This document shows positions 1 to 8,905 of a stretch of 64,000 nt of DNA, one piece after another. Every line of letters starts with the position of its first letter. Position 1 is the stretch's first letter. The notes under the pieces are model-generated. The model saw nothing but the letters and a program-made list of their open reading frames with translations. It ran no database searches and was not told where the DNA came from. The translations under genes were made by a program, and so were the position numbers. This DNA is from Pseudonocardia oceani. Lineage in GTDB: Bacteria; Actinomycetota; Actinomycetes; Mycobacteriales; Pseudonocardiaceae. The stretch spans positions 2,728,001-2,792,000 of the forward strand of contig NZ_JADQDF010000001.1 of assembly GCF_019263585.2 (NCBI RefSeq), in the 5' to 3' direction.

Positions 1-1
1 G

Positions 2-1105
2 CACCTCCCGCACACCCGCGACGCCGTGCTCGACGCCCTCGCCGACCTCCCGCTGCAGGTGCATCTCGGCGTCGGCGTCAGCTCCGTCGTCGCCGTGCTC
101 GACGGCGCCCGCCCGGGCCCCACGATCCTGCTGCGCGGCGACATGGACGCCCTGCCGATGCAGGAGGACACCGACCTCGCGTTCGCCTCCGAGGTGCCCG
201 GCGCGATGCACGCCTGCGGGCACGACACCCACGTCGCGATGCTGGCGTCGGCGGCGCGGCTGCTCGCCGGGCGGCGCGGCGAGCTGGCCGGGCGGGTGCT
301 GTTCATGTTCCAGCCGGGCGAGGAGGGCTTCCACGGCGCCCGCTACATGATCGACGAGGGCCTGTTGGACGCCACCGGGCCCGCCGGGCGCCCCGAGCGG
401 GCCTACGCCCTGCACATCAGCGCCACGATCCCGTCCGGCGAGGTGCACGTGCGCCCCGGGCCGCTGATGGCCGCGGCCGACACCGTCCGCATCACGGTGC
501 GCGGGCGCGGCGGGCACGCCTCGGCGCCGCACGACGCCGTCGACCCCGTGCCGGCCGCCGCGGCGATGATCGGCGCGATGCAGACCGCCATCACCCGCGA
601 GGTGAGCGCGCACGACCCCGCCGTCCTCACGATCGCGCACCTCACCGCGGGCACGACCACCAACGTCATCCCGGAGACGGCGTTCATGGAGGGCACGATC
701 CGCACCCTGTCGGCGCCCGTGCGGGAGCGCGTGCGGGAGATCGTCCGCCGGGTCTGCCGCTACACCGCGCTCGCCCACGGCTGCTCGGCCGACGTCGTCG
801 TCGAGCCCGGCTACCCGGTCACGGTCAACGACGACGGCGCCGTCACCACCCTCGCCACGCTGGGCCGCGAGGTGCTCGGCCGCGGGCGGGTCGTGACGAT
901 GCCGACGCCGATCCTGGGCGCGGAGGACTTCTCCTACGTGCTGGAGCAGGTCCCCGGCGCGCTCGCGTTCCTCGGTGCGTGCCCGGCGGGCGTCGAGCCG
1001 TCGGTGGCGCCGCCCAACCACTCCAACCGCGTCGTGTTCGACGAGGCCGCGATGGTCTCCGGGGTCGCCGTCTACGCCGGGCTGGCGCTCGACGCGCTGC
1101 GCTGA
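2..1105 (+). CDS. M20-family amidohydrolase, 5' end outside window
   Basis: Metal-dependent amidohydrolase of the M20/hippurate-hydrolase type, which removes the acyl group from N-acylated amino acids or related amides in the cytoplasm. The frame is open to the window edge and the first visible residues (HLPHTRDAV) already fit the family, so the true start lies upstream; the GTG at 26 is internal. Metal-binding motifs are visible: RGDMDALPM near residue 45, ACGHDTH near 70 and PGEEG near 103, followed by the dimerisation insert with GGHASAP and the late GAEDFSYV. The C-terminus is complete. The amidase gene starts 17 bases downstream on the same strand, so the two hydrolases may be co-transcribed. 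The substrate cannot be read from the sequence. Confidence 0.9.
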   Translation, partial: HLPHTRDAVLDALADLPLQVHLGVGVSSVVAVLDGARPGPTILLRGDMDALPMQEDTDLAFASEVPGAMHACGHDTHVAMLASAARLLAGRRGELAGRVLFMFQPGEEGFHGARYMIDEGLLDATGPAGRPERAYALHISATIPSGEVHVRPGPLMAAADTVRITVRGRGGHASAPHDAVDPVPAAAAMIGAMQTAITREVSAHDPAVLTIAHLTAGTTTNVIPETAFMEGTIRTLSAPVRERVREIVRRVCRYTALAHGCSADVVVEPGYPVTVNDDGAVTTLATLGREVLGRGRVVTMPTPILGAEDFSYVLEQVPGALAFLGACPAGVEPSVAPPNHSNRVVFDEAAMVSGVAVYAGLALDALR

Positions 1106-1122
1106 CGCGCGAGGATGGCCGG

Positions 1123-2403
1123 GTGATCTCCCTGCCCGAGCTGTCGGAAGCGCTGCGCACCGGTGAGCTGTCCCCCGTCGACCACGTGCGGCGGACCTGC
1201 GAGGCCCTGGCCGCCGACGAGCACAACGCCGTGGTCCTGCTCGACGCCGACCGCGCGCTCGCCGAGGCCGCCCTGCGCGCCGACGAGCTCGCGCGCGGCG
1301 AGTGGCGCGGGCCGCTGCACGGCGTCGCGGTCGGGGTGAAGGACCTGTTCGACGTGGCCGGGCTGCCCACGCGCGCGGGCTCCCACGTCCTCGACGACGC
1401 CGGTCCGGCCGTCGCCGACGCCGCGGTCGTCGCGCGGGTGAAGGCGGCCGGCGCGGTGGTAGTAGCGAAGCTGCACACGCACGAGTTCGCCTACGGCCCG
1501 ACCGGCGACGTCTCGGCGTCCGGACCCGCGCGCAACCCGCACGACCCGTCGCGGATCACCGGCGGCTCCTCGTCCGGCTCCGCCGCGGCGGTGGCGGCCG
1601 GGCACCTGGCGCTCGCGCTGGGCACCGACACGGGCGCGAGCGTGCGCACCCCGGCGGCGCTGTGCGGGGTCGTCGGGCTCAAGCCGGCGTACGGGCGGCT
1701 GCCCGTCGACGGGGTGTTCCCGCTGTCGGAGACCTGCGACCACGTCGGGTTCCTCACCGCCGACGTCGACGGCGCCGCGCTCGCCTGGGACGCGCTGACC
1801 GGCACCGGCACGGCGGCCGTCGCGCGAAAGGTCGGGGTGCCGGTCGACGACTACTGGCGGCCCGCCGACCCCGCCCTCACCGCGGCGCTCGACGCGGCCG
1901 TGGCGCGGCTGCGGGCCGACGGCGTCACGGTGGTGGAGGTGCGCACCCCGATGATCGACGAGCTGGCAGCGACCTACCCGGTGATCGTCGGCGCGGAGGC
2001 GTACGCGACGCACGCCCGGTGGATCGCCGAGCGCCCCGAGGCCTACCAGCCCGCCACCCGCGTGCGGCTGGAGCCGAACGGCGACCTGCCCGCCCACGCC
2101 TACGTCGACGCCCTGCGCACCCGGCGGAGGCTGGTCGCCGAGCTGCGGACCGCGGTCGGCGACGTCGACGCGCTGGTCCTGCCCACCGCCCGCCTGCGGG
2201 CCACGCCGATCGGGCAGGAGAGCGTCGACGGGGTGGCGGTGCGGCCCGCTCTGCTCGCGCTGACGCTGCCCTTCAACCTCACCCGCTGGCCGGCGGTCTC
2301 GGTGCCCGGCACGACCGACGGACTCCCCGCCGGGGTGCAGGTGGTGGGCGTGAAGCTCGACGAGCGAGGGGTGCTGGCGCTGGCGGCCCGGCTCACCGCC
2401 TGA
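1123..2403 (+). CDS. Amidase-signature family amidase
   Basis: Amidase-signature enzyme of 426 residues that hydrolyses a carboxamide to acid and ammonia. The Ser-cisSer-Lys triad is visible: Lys in VKDLFD (about residue 73), the GGSSSGS glycine/serine loop (147-153) and the second Ser in GASVRTP (about 173). GTG at 1123 is chosen because homology begins directly after it (ISLPELSEAL); the frame is open further upstream but only as a shadow of the previous gene. It follows the M20 amidohydrolase closely, suggesting a shared transcript for amide or acyl-amino-acid use. Substrate is unknown; a GatA role is unlikely because no gatC or gatB is adjacent. Confidence 0.88.
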   Translation: MISLPELSEALRTGELSPVDHVRRTCEALAADEHNAVVLLDADRALAEAALRADELARGEWRGPLHGVAVGVKDLFDVAGLPTRAGSHVLDDAGPAVADAAVVARVKAAGAVVVAKLHTHEFAYGPTGDVSASGPARNPHDPSRITGGSSSGSAAAVAAGHLALALGTDTGASVRTPAALCGVVGLKPAYGRLPVDGVFPLSETCDHVGFLTADVDGAALAWDALTGTGTAAVARKVGVPVDDYWRPADPALTAALDAAVARLRADGVTVVEVRTPMIDELAATYPVIVGAEAYATHARWIAERPEAYQPATRVRLEPNGDLPAHAYVDALRTRRRLVAELRTAVGDVDALVLPTARLRATPIGQESVDGVAVRPALLALTLPFNLTRWPAVSVPGTTDGLPAGVQVVGVKLDERGVLALAARLTA

Positions 2404-2465
2404 GGCAACCACCCGTTCGAGGTCCCGGGGCCGGGGTTCCGCCGGTCACGGAATAGTCTCGCCGC

Positions 2466-3413
2466 GTGACGGAGCGGGCGGTCTGCGTGATCGGTACCGG
2501 GTTGATCGGCGGCTCGCTGATGCGGGCCGCGGAGAAGGCGGGCCGGGCGGTGTGGGGCACGAGCGCGTCGGAGGACACGGCGGCCGATGCCCGCGCCGAC
2601 GGCTTCGACGTCACCACCGACACCGACGACGCCCTGCGCCGCGCCGCCGACGCCGACGCGCTCGTCGTGCTGGCCGTGCCGCTGCCGGTGCTGCCCGAGG
2701 TGCTGCGCCGTGTCGACGCCGTGGCGCCGGAGGTGCGGCTGACCGACGCCGTGAGCGTGAAGGTCGCCGTGGCCGACGCCGTGGCCCGGTACGCGCCGCG
2801 CGCGCGGTTCGTCGGCGGGCACCCGATGGCGGGCACCAGCGCGTCGGGGTGGTCGGCGGGGCTCGCCGAGCTGTTCGTCGACGCCGCCTGGGTCGTGGCC
2901 GCCGACGACGGCCTCGACCTCGACGTCTGGCGCGACGTCGCCGAGCTCGCCTGGGCCTGCGGCGCCCGTGTGGTGCCGGCCGCGGCCGACGAGCACGACC
3001 TCGCGGTGGCGCGCGTGTCGCACCTGCCGCACCTGCTCGCCGCGGTGCTGGCCGCGGTCGGCGCGGGCGGCGACGACGCCCTGCCGCTCGCCCTGGCCGC
3101 CGGCTCCTTCGCCGACGGCACGCGCGTGGCGGGCACCCGCCCGGAGCTCGTGCTCGCGATGTGCGAGGGCAACCGCGACGCCCTGCTCGGCGCCGTCGAC
3201 GACGCCCTGGGGCGCCTCGGCGCGATGCGCGGCGCGCTCGCCTCCACCGGCGGCCTCACCGCCACGGTGTTCGCCGGGCACGCCGGCCGCGAGCGCTGGG
3301 CCGCGAGTCGCGACCCGAAGGGCGTCAAGGTCAGCCTGAAGGGGCGCGCCCCGCTGGCCGCCCTGCGCGCGGTCGGGCGGCGCGGCGCGGTGGTGTCGGG
3401 CTGGAAGGCCTAG
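2466..3413 (+). CDS. tyrA: Prephenate dehydrogenase
   Basis: Converts prephenate to 4-hydroxyphenylpyruvate with NAD(P)+, the committing step to tyrosine. The protein has 315 residues from a GTG start. The Rossmann nucleotide-binding motif GTGLIGGS lies at residues 10-17 and the family signature GGHPMAGT near residue 117, followed by the helical dimerisation domain. No ACT regulatory domain follows, so feedback control through that domain is not expected. Its TAG stop lies in the palindrome CTAG, which also supplies the stop codon of the convergent gene, giving a 4-base tail-to-tail overlap. Confidence 0.9.
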   Translation: MTERAVCVIGTGLIGGSLMRAAEKAGRAVWGTSASEDTAADARADGFDVTTDTDDALRRAADADALVVLAVPLPVLPEVLRRVDAVAPEVRLTDAVSVKVAVADAVARYAPRARFVGGHPMAGTSASGWSAGLAELFVDAAWVVAADDGLDLDVWRDVAELAWACGARVVPAAADEHDLAVARVSHLPHLLAAVLAAVGAGGDDALPLALAAGSFADGTRVAGTRPELVLAMCEGNRDALLGAVDDALGRLGAMRGALASTGGLTATVFAGHAGRERWAASRDPKGVKVSLKGRAPLAALRAVGRRGAVVSGWKA

Positions 3414-4021
3414 GTCGCCGCCCCCGGCGCCACCGGCGCCAGGCGCTCCGCCACACCCGGGTAGCGCTGCACGACGCCGTCGGCGTCGACCGTGAGTTCG
3501 GCCCGGAAGTCGTCCCAGCGGAACGCGACGCAGGCGGCGCCGGCGTCGTCGAGGACGGAGACGGTCTCGTAGACCTGCTCCACCTCCTGCACCTCCAGCC
3601 CGGGCAGCGTCACGAACGCCATCGGCAGCGTGTGCGCGCCCGCCTCCGTGTGCAGCCCCAGGCGCCGGATCGGCACCGTGTTGAACATCGGGCTGTGCGC
3701 GAGGTCGACGTCGACCGCGCCGCCGAACGGGGCACGGGTGCCGCCGGAACCGGTGTCGAGCAGCCAGAAGCCGTCCTCGGTGCGGTTGAGCGTGAGGTGG
3801 CGCTCCCGCTGGGCGGTGGCGCTGGTCAGCGACAGGCGCTCCACCGTGCCGTCGTCGGCGACGACGAGCCGGTAGGAGGCGGTGTAGTCGCCGTCGGGCC
3901 CGGTGCGGACCATCCGGCCCAGTGCGCGGAATCCGCCACCGGACCCGAGCAGCAGCCGGGTGCCTTCGAGCCCGTGGCCGTCCTCGGCCTGCCAGGTCAG
4001 CATGGTCGTCACGCCGACCAC
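3410..4021 (-). CDS. Putative glycolipid-binding protein (DUF1089 type)
   Basis: Protein of 203 residues recognised from the family motif DVDLAHSPMFNTVPIRRLGL (about residues 107-126), which corresponds to the DVDL/NTLPIRRL signature of the putative glycolipid-binding family (PF06475). The family forms a beta-barrel-like fold; its function is only inferred from structure. There is no signal peptide, so it should be cytoplasmic. The stop codon overlaps that of tyrA by 4 bases in convergent orientation. The start at 4021 keeps MVGVTTMLTW; an internal ATG six codons later, just before LTWQ, is also possible. Confidence 0.8.
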   Translation of the reverse strand: MVGVTTMLTWQAEDGHGLEGTRLLLGSGGGFRALGRMVRTGPDGDYTASYRLVVADDGTVERLSLTSATAQRERHLTLNRTEDGFWLLDTGSGGTRAPFGGAVDVDLAHSPMFNTVPIRRLGLHTEAGAHTLPMAFVTLPGLEVQEVEQVYETVSVLDDAGAACVAFRWDDFRAELTVDADGVVQRYPGVAERLAPVAPGAAT

Positions 4022-4179
4022 CGTAGTTGCACCGGGTACCGCAGCGCGCCCTCCGGGTGCGGGGGCGGGTCACATCTGTGTCGCACCACGGTCGGTAGCC
4101 CCCTTCTCGAGCGTCCGGCGCCATCCTGCCCCAGCGCGTGACGATCTCACCAGCACCGCGCCGGACCGGCCCGGGCCGC

Positions 4180-5094
4180 TCAGGTCCCGCGCACGGCGTC
4201 CGCGGGCTCCAGGTCGTCGCGCACACCGCGCAGGACGGGGTGGCGCAGCCGGCCGGTGTCGGTCCAGCCGAGGTGGTCGACGTCGACGACGACGCCCGGC
4301 TCGCACCAGTGCACGCCCGCCGCGTCGGCCCGGTCGAGCTTCTCCGCGAACGGCGGCGACGGCGCCGCGACGGCCGCCAGCCGCGGCCCGAGCAGCCGCT
4401 GCACGGCGTCGTCGCCCAGGCCCGACCCGACACCGCCGGCGTAGGTCAGCCCGTACCGGTTGAGCACGCCGAGCAGCAGCGACCCGATCCGGGACGCGTC
4501 GGCGCCCTCCCGCCAGCCCCCGACCAGGCACGCCTGCGTGCGGCGGTGCGACACCGTCACCCAGCCCGCGCTGCGCTCCCCCGGCCGGTAGGGCGCCTCG
4601 CGCCGCTTCGCGACGACCCCCTCCATCCCCCGCTCCGCGGTGACGGCGAGCAGCGTCGGCCCGTCGGTGTAGGTCGGCGAGAGCGACAGCGTGGGCGCCG
4701 CCGCGGCGTCGAGGCGCTCCAGGGTGGCGCGGCGCTCGTGGAAGGGGCGGTCGAGCAGGGGCACTCCGTAGAGGCGCATCACGTCGAAGGCCATGAACGT
4801 GACGGGCCGGGCCCGCGCGGTGCGCTCGTCGGTGGCGTGGTGCAGGCGCGCGGCGAGCGCCGCGGAGCTCGGGACGCCGTTGTCGAGCAGCACGACCTCG
4901 CCGTCGAGCAGCACGTCGGGAGCCAGCGCGCGCAGGTCGCGGAGCTCGGGGAAGTGCGTGGTGACGTCGTCACCGTCGCGCGTGCGGAGCGTGAGCACCC
5001 CGTCGACGACGTCGGCGAGCACGCGCATCCCGTCCCACTTCACCTCGTAGATCCATCCAGGGCCGCTCGGAAGGGCTCCAGGGGTGGCGAGCAT
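4180..5094 (-). CDS. ATP-dependent DNA ligase (LigD ligase-domain type)
   Basis: ATP-dependent DNA ligase of 304 residues made of an adenylation domain and an OB-fold, resembling the ligase domain of LigD. The active-site motif EVKWDG places the nucleophilic lysine near residue 19. Motif DGEVVLL (motif III region) and VVAKR with a later VTVSHRRTQ (motifs IV/V region) follow. No polymerase or nuclease domain is fused. The start MLATPG is the usual one for these ligases; GTG at 5103 is an alternative. The gene diverges from Ku with fewer than 30 bases between start codons, so the two share one promoter region. Role: sealing double-strand breaks in Ku-dependent end joining. Confidence 0.88.
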   Translation of the reverse strand: MLATPGALPSGPGWIYEVKWDGMRVLADVVDGVLTLRTRDGDDVTTHFPELRDLRALAPDVLLDGEVVLLDNGVPSSAALAARLHHATDERTARARPVTFMAFDVMRLYGVPLLDRPFHERRATLERLDAAAAPTLSLSPTYTDGPTLLAVTAERGMEGVVAKRREAPYRPGERSAGWVTVSHRRTQACLVGGWREGADASRIGSLLLGVLNRYGLTYAGGVGSGLGDDAVQRLLGPRLAAVAAPSPPFAEKLDRADAAGVHWCEPGVVVDVDHLGWTDTGRLRHPVLRGVRDDLEPADAVRGT

Positions 5095-5121
5095 GGGCTG
5101 CACGCCGTCATGCTGACATCC

Positions 5122-6054
5122 ATGCGGGCGATGTGGAGCGGTGCCGTGTCCTTCGGGCTGGTGAGCGTGCCGGTGAAGGCGTACGCGGCCACGACCAACC
5201 ACGACATCCGGTTCCACCAGGTGCACGGCGCCGACGGCGGGCGGATCAAGTACAAGCGCACGTGCTCGCTCGACGGCGAGGAGGTGGAGTACGCCGACAT
5301 CGTCAAGGGCTACGAGACCGAGGACGGCGAGCTCATCACGCTCACCGAGGAGGACATCGACTCCCTCCCCACGGCCACCGGGCACGAGATCGACGTCATC
5401 GAGTTCGTGCCGGCCGACCAGATCGACCCCCTGCTGTTCGAGAAGTCCTACTACCTCGAGCCCGACGCGAAGGCGGCCAAGCCCTACGCGCTGCTGCGCG
5501 AGGCGCTGATCGACACCGACCGCATGGCCGTCGTGAAGGTGGCGCTGCGGCAGCGGGAGAGCATCGCGCTGCTGCGCGTGCGCGGCAAGGCGATCGTGCT
5601 GCAGACGATGCTGTGGCCCGACGAGGTGCGCGAGCCCGAGTTCGACATCCTCGACGCCGACGTCGAGCTCCGCCCGCAGGAGCTGCAGATGGCCGCGTCG
5701 CTGGTGGAGAGCCTGGGCGCCGACTTCGACCCCTCCTCCTTCCACGACGACTACCGCGACGCGGTGGTCGCGATGATCGAGCAGAAGCGGTCCACGGGCG
5801 AGACGCGCCCCGCGCCCGTCGCGGAGAAGTCCGACGAGGGCGACTCGATGACCGATCTCCTCACGGCCCTGCAGCGCAGCGTCGAGGCCGCGCGGGCGGG
5901 CAAGCCCGACGCCGCCCCGGCGGAGGAGGAGAAGGCCGACGAGCCGGCCGAGAAGCCGAAGCCCGCGCGCAAGCCGGCGGCCCGCAAGTCGGCGGCGAAG
6001 AAGGCCGACGACGAGGAGTCGGCGCCCCGCAAGCGCACGCGCAAGCCGGCCTGA
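5122..6054 (+). CDS. ku: Non-homologous end-joining protein Ku
   Basis: Homodimeric DNA-end-binding protein that threads onto double-strand breaks and recruits a ligase. It has 310 residues. The N-terminus (MRAMWSGAVSFGLVSVPVK) is the standard opening of bacterial Ku and sets the start at 5122; an in-frame ATG at 5110 would add four residues. The core ends near residue 255 and is followed by a Lys/Ala/Pro-rich tail (about 265-310), as in actinobacterial Ku proteins where this tail binds DNA and slides inward. It is divergent from the ligase gene. A strong hairpin lies 5 bases after the stop. Confidence 0.95.
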   Translation: MRAMWSGAVSFGLVSVPVKAYAATTNHDIRFHQVHGADGGRIKYKRTCSLDGEEVEYADIVKGYETEDGELITLTEEDIDSLPTATGHEIDVIEFVPADQIDPLLFEKSYYLEPDAKAAKPYALLREALIDTDRMAVVKVALRQRESIALLRVRGKAIVLQTMLWPDEVREPEFDILDADVELRPQELQMAASLVESLGADFDPSSFHDDYRDAVVAMIEQKRSTGETRPAPVAEKSDEGDSMTDLLTALQRSVEAARAGKPDAAPAEEEKADEPAEKPKPARKPAARKSAAKKADDEESAPRKRTRKPA

Positions 6055-6058
6055 CGAC

Positions 6059-6100
6059 CGTGAGTGCGAACCGTGGCCAGGGCCACGGTTCGCACTCACG
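6059..6100. terminator. 20-bp perfect hairpin between Ku and LCP genes
   Basis: Two 20-base arms (6059-6078 and 6081-6100) are exact inverted repeats separated by AG. The hairpin starts 5 bases after the Ku stop and ends 6 bases before the end of the convergent LCP gene, so it can act as a bidirectional terminator. There is no T-run, as is common in high-GC actinomycetes. Its outer stem (CGTGAGTG/CACTCACG) is the same as that of the hairpin at 34419-34460. Confidence 0.8.
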
Positions 6101-6105
6101 AGGGG

Positions 6106-7392
6106 TCAGGGTCCGAGCTGGTTCCCGCTGGGCACGCCGTCGTCGGCGAGGGTCTGGAACAGGGCGCTCGCGCGGTCGCGGTCCCAGTTCACCGCCCCGT
6201 CGCGCACGGGAACGGTGGTGGTGACGCCGCCGTCGGAGACCCCGCGCATGGCCAGGCCGAAGAAGGCCAGGTTCCAGACGTGATCGCCCTCGTCGACCGT
6301 GATGGCGCTGGACAGGCCCGTGGCCAGCGGGACGATCCGGAACGGGTTGAGCAGCGTGGTGGGGCTCGTGACCTTCTGCAGGAGCGCGGCGATGAACGCG
6401 CGCTGGCGCTCGACGCGCCCGAAGTCCGACGACGCCGTGGCGCGCGTGCGGACGTAGCCCAGCGCGGTGGCCTGGTCGAGGGTCTGGCAGCCGGCCTCGA
6501 TGTCGAGCGCGGCCTTCGGGTCGGTGATGGCCTCGGGCACGCACAGGTCGACGCCGCCCACCGCGTCGACCACGTTGACGAAGCCGGTGAAGCCGATCTG
6601 CACGTAGTGGTCGATGTGCAGACCGGTGGCACCCTCGACGGCGCTCACGAGGAGCCCCGGACCGCTCCCCGGAGACTCGCGCTCCCCGCGCCCGTACGCC
6701 GAGTTGATCTTGTGGCGGCCGTGGCCGGGGATCTCGACCAGCGAGTCGCGCGGGATGCTCACCAGCGTCGACGGCCCGCTGCCGGTGTGCAGCAGCATGA
6801 TCGTGTCGGTGAGCTCGGACTCCGGGTCGCCGGTGGCGAGCTCGGCGCGCTGCTCGGGCGTGAGGTCGGCGCGGCTGTCGGAGCCGACGATCAGGTAGTT
6901 GGTGCCCGAGGTGGAGTTGGCGCTCTCGTCGGGCAGCGCGGCGACGCGGTCGAGCGACACGTCGATGTAGACCGCGAAGCCGACGACCAGCACCAGGAGC
7001 ACGACGAGGCCGGTGCGGATCCGGCGCCCCCAGTCGGGACGGCGGGTCGGCGGCCGGGTGCCGGCCGGGCGCCGCGGCGGCGGGCCGGACGGGCGGCGGT
7101 CCGACGCGCGGGCCGGACGCCCGGAGTCGGGACGCCCGGGCGGGAGCACGGACGTCTCGGGCGCGCGGCGCCCGCCCGCCACCGTCGGCCGGTACCCCTG
7201 CTGCTGCGGGGAGGCCGGACGGGGCGGGGACTGCCGCGGCGGGGACGGCGACCTCGGCGCGGCCGCCGGCGGCCAGGACGGCGGGAGCGGACGCCCGCCG
7301 GCCGAGCCGCCACCACCGGAACCGGCCGTCCGGGGACGCTGGGGGTCGCCCCACCCGGGGGTGCCCCGCCGTGGCGGTCGTCCGTCGTCCAT
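6106..7392 (-). CDS. LytR-CpsA-Psr (LCP) family protein
   Basis: Membrane-anchored protein of 428 residues in the family that transfers polymers such as arabinogalactan or teichoic-acid-like glycans from lipid carriers onto peptidoglycan. The order is a long Pro/Gly/Arg-rich cytoplasmic region (1-120), one transmembrane helix (about 127-144) and an extracellular LCP domain. That domain contains SDSRAD, DTIMLLH, SIPRDS, KINSAYG and, near the end, YVRTRATASSDFGRVERQ, which carry the conserved Arg/Asp residues for pyrophosphate and metal contact. The proline-rich tail is unusually long and could be a phosphorylation or scaffold region. The gene stands alone, convergent with Ku. Confidence 0.9.
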   Translation of the reverse strand: MDDGRPPRRGTPGWGDPQRPRTAGSGGGGSAGGRPLPPSWPPAAAPRSPSPPRQSPPRPASPQQQGYRPTVAGGRRAPETSVLPPGRPDSGRPARASDRRPSGPPPRRPAGTRPPTRRPDWGRRIRTGLVVLLVLVVGFAVYIDVSLDRVAALPDESANSTSGTNYLIVGSDSRADLTPEQRAELATGDPESELTDTIMLLHTGSGPSTLVSIPRDSLVEIPGHGRHKINSAYGRGERESPGSGPGLLVSAVEGATGLHIDHYVQIGFTGFVNVVDAVGGVDLCVPEAITDPKAALDIEAGCQTLDQATALGYVRTRATASSDFGRVERQRAFIAALLQKVTSPTTLLNPFRIVPLATGLSSAITVDEGDHVWNLAFFGLAMRGVSDGGVTTTVPVRDGAVNWDRDRASALFQTLADDGVPSGNQLGP

Positions 7393-7479
7393 CTGCCCAC
7401 CATCCCTCGGCCGGCGGTCAGGATACGCGCGCGGTCTCCCCCGTTCGGACGTGCGGAGCGGCCCCCGGGTTCCCGGCGG

Positions 7480-8001
7480 TCAGGAGTTGAGCAGCGGCTC
7501 ACCCTCGAACACGCCCAGCTCCTCGTTGTAGAACTCGATGCCGACGCCGTTGGGGTCGCGGATGTAGAGGCTGTTGTCGATGCCGCGGTCGGGGCCGATG
7601 TACTCGACCCCCGCCTCGTCCAGCCGGGCGCGCACGGCCGCGAACTCCTCGGGCGAGGTCGACAGCGCGATGTGCTGGACGGCGCCGATCGTCTCGGAGA
7701 AGTCGGGGTGGTCGTGGCCGGGGAAGTCGAAGAAGCCCAGCAGGTTGCGGTTGCCGATGTCGAAGAAGAAGTGGCTCGACCCGCTGTAGTCGCGGTTCTC
7801 CACGAGCTCGACGAGCGGGAACCCGAGCAGGTCCTGGTAGAAGCGGATCGTCGCCTCGACGTCCTTGCAGATCAGTGCGGCGTGGTGCACGCCCTTGACC
7901 GTCGAGCGGGGCCGCTCGGCCAGCGGTCGCAGGTACTTCTCCTTGAGCTCCGCGCGGCGCGCGCGGACGGCGTCGAGCTCGGCACCCTCGGGCTGTGGCA
8001 T
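7480..8001 (-). CDS. VOC-family protein (glyoxalase/dioxygenase fold)
   Basis: Protein of 173 residues with one vicinal-oxygen-chelate domain after a charged N-terminal helix (to about residue 35). VHHAALICKDVEATIRFYQDLLGFPLVE opens the domain, giving a metal His in VHH; QHIALS contributes a second and GIEFYNE a glutamate, so a metal centre is plausible. Reactions in this fold range from isomerisation to extradiol ring cleavage and cannot be assigned here. A similar single-domain VOC gene occurs at 61556-62053. A strong purine-rich ribosome site (GGAAGGAA) precedes the ATG. Confidence 0.8.
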   Translation of the reverse strand: MPQPEGAELDAVRARRAELKEKYLRPLAERPRSTVKGVHHAALICKDVEATIRFYQDLLGFPLVELVENRDYSGSSHFFFDIGNRNLLGFFDFPGHDHPDFSETIGAVQHIALSTSPEEFAAVRARLDEAGVEYIGPDRGIDNSLYIRDPNGVGIEFYNEELGVFEGEPLLNS

Positions 8002-8050
8002 CGGAGGTTCCTTCCGTCGTGGTCAGGTGTCCCGGCAACGATAGTTGCAT

Positions 8051-8854
8051 CTACAACATTCCTGCGCCATCCGGCTGACAGCGCGGGCACCACCACGTCT
8101 CGCGGCCGTGCGGGGTGCGCTCCGGCGGCGCGAAGGCCACGGCGGTGCCGCACCGGGAGCAGGGTCGGCGCGCCCGACCGTAGACCCAGTGGCGCCGCCC
8201 CGGCCGGGGGTCGCCGGTGGTGATCTGCCGGTGGTTGACGGCCACGGCCTCGCGCAGCAGGTCGCGCCCGCGCGCCAGCAGCGGGAGGACGTCGACCTCG
8301 CCGATCGGGCGCCACGGGCTCGTGCGCTCGAGGAACAGCAGCTCCTGCGCCCACATGTTGCCCAGCCCCGCCACCCTGCGCTGGTCGAGCAGGGCGACGA
8401 CGGCGGGCAGCGCGGGATCGGCGCGCAGCCGGGCCGCGGCGGCGTGGAGGTCGGGGGCGTCGGCGAGCAGGTCGGGACCGAGGTGGCCCACGACGCGGTG
8501 CTCGTCACGGGTGCGGACGACGGTCAGCACCGGCAGCGCGACGCCCACCGCGGTGCGCCCGTCGTCGAGGTGCAGGGCCACGCGCAGGTCGCGCGCGACG
8601 GCCCGGGGCAGCCGCTTACCCGCGCCCAGCACCGACCAGCTCCCGCTCATCCGCAGGTGCGAGTGCAGCGTCCACCCGGCGTCGGTGCGCAGGAGCAGGT
8701 GCTTGCCGCGCGGGTGCCAGCCGGTGATCCGCTGCCCGCCGAGGTCGACCGTCGCCCAGCGCGGGTGCCGCAGGTCGCTGCGGACGATCGACGCGCCGGC
8801 GAGCCGGCTGTGCAGCCGGGCGGCGAGCCGCGCGATGCTGTCGCCCTCCGCCAT
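8051..8854 (-). CDS. nei2: Fpg/Nei-family DNA glycosylase with altered catalytic residue
   Basis: Nei2-like base-excision glycosylase of 267 residues. The family starts MPEGD, where Pro2 becomes the N-terminal nucleophile after Met removal. Here the start reads MAEGDS, so the Pro is Ala while Glu3 is kept. Other elements are intact: Lys in RGKHLLL (about 51), the helix-two-turn-helix with GLGNMWAQELLFL, and a C-terminal zinc finger with C232-x2-C235 and C256-x2-C259. No alternative start with MPEG exists in this frame. It may be a lyase-deficient or substrate-shifted glycosylase, or may use the amine of Ala. It diverges from the gene at 8906. Confidence 0.85.
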   Translation of the reverse strand: MAEGDSIARLAARLHSRLAGASIVRSDLRHPRWATVDLGGQRITGWHPRGKHLLLRTDAGWTLHSHLRMSGSWSVLGAGKRLPRAVARDLRVALHLDDGRTAVGVALPVLTVVRTRDEHRVVGHLGPDLLADAPDLHAAAARLRADPALPAVVALLDQRRVAGLGNMWAQELLFLERTSPWRPIGEVDVLPLLARGRDLLREAVAVNHRQITTGDPRPGRRHWVYGRARRPCSRCGTAVAFAPPERTPHGRETWWCPRCQPDGAGML

Positions 8855-8905
8855 GCCCACCTCCCCGCCGGGGGTGTCCCGCCGGGGCACGGGGTACCCA
8901 CGGGC

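Noticed and set aside
1072-2412. 446-residue minus-strand frame over the amidase gene
   Set aside because: Shadow frame; the plus strand has all amidase motifs and the antisense product is repetitive and unlike any family.
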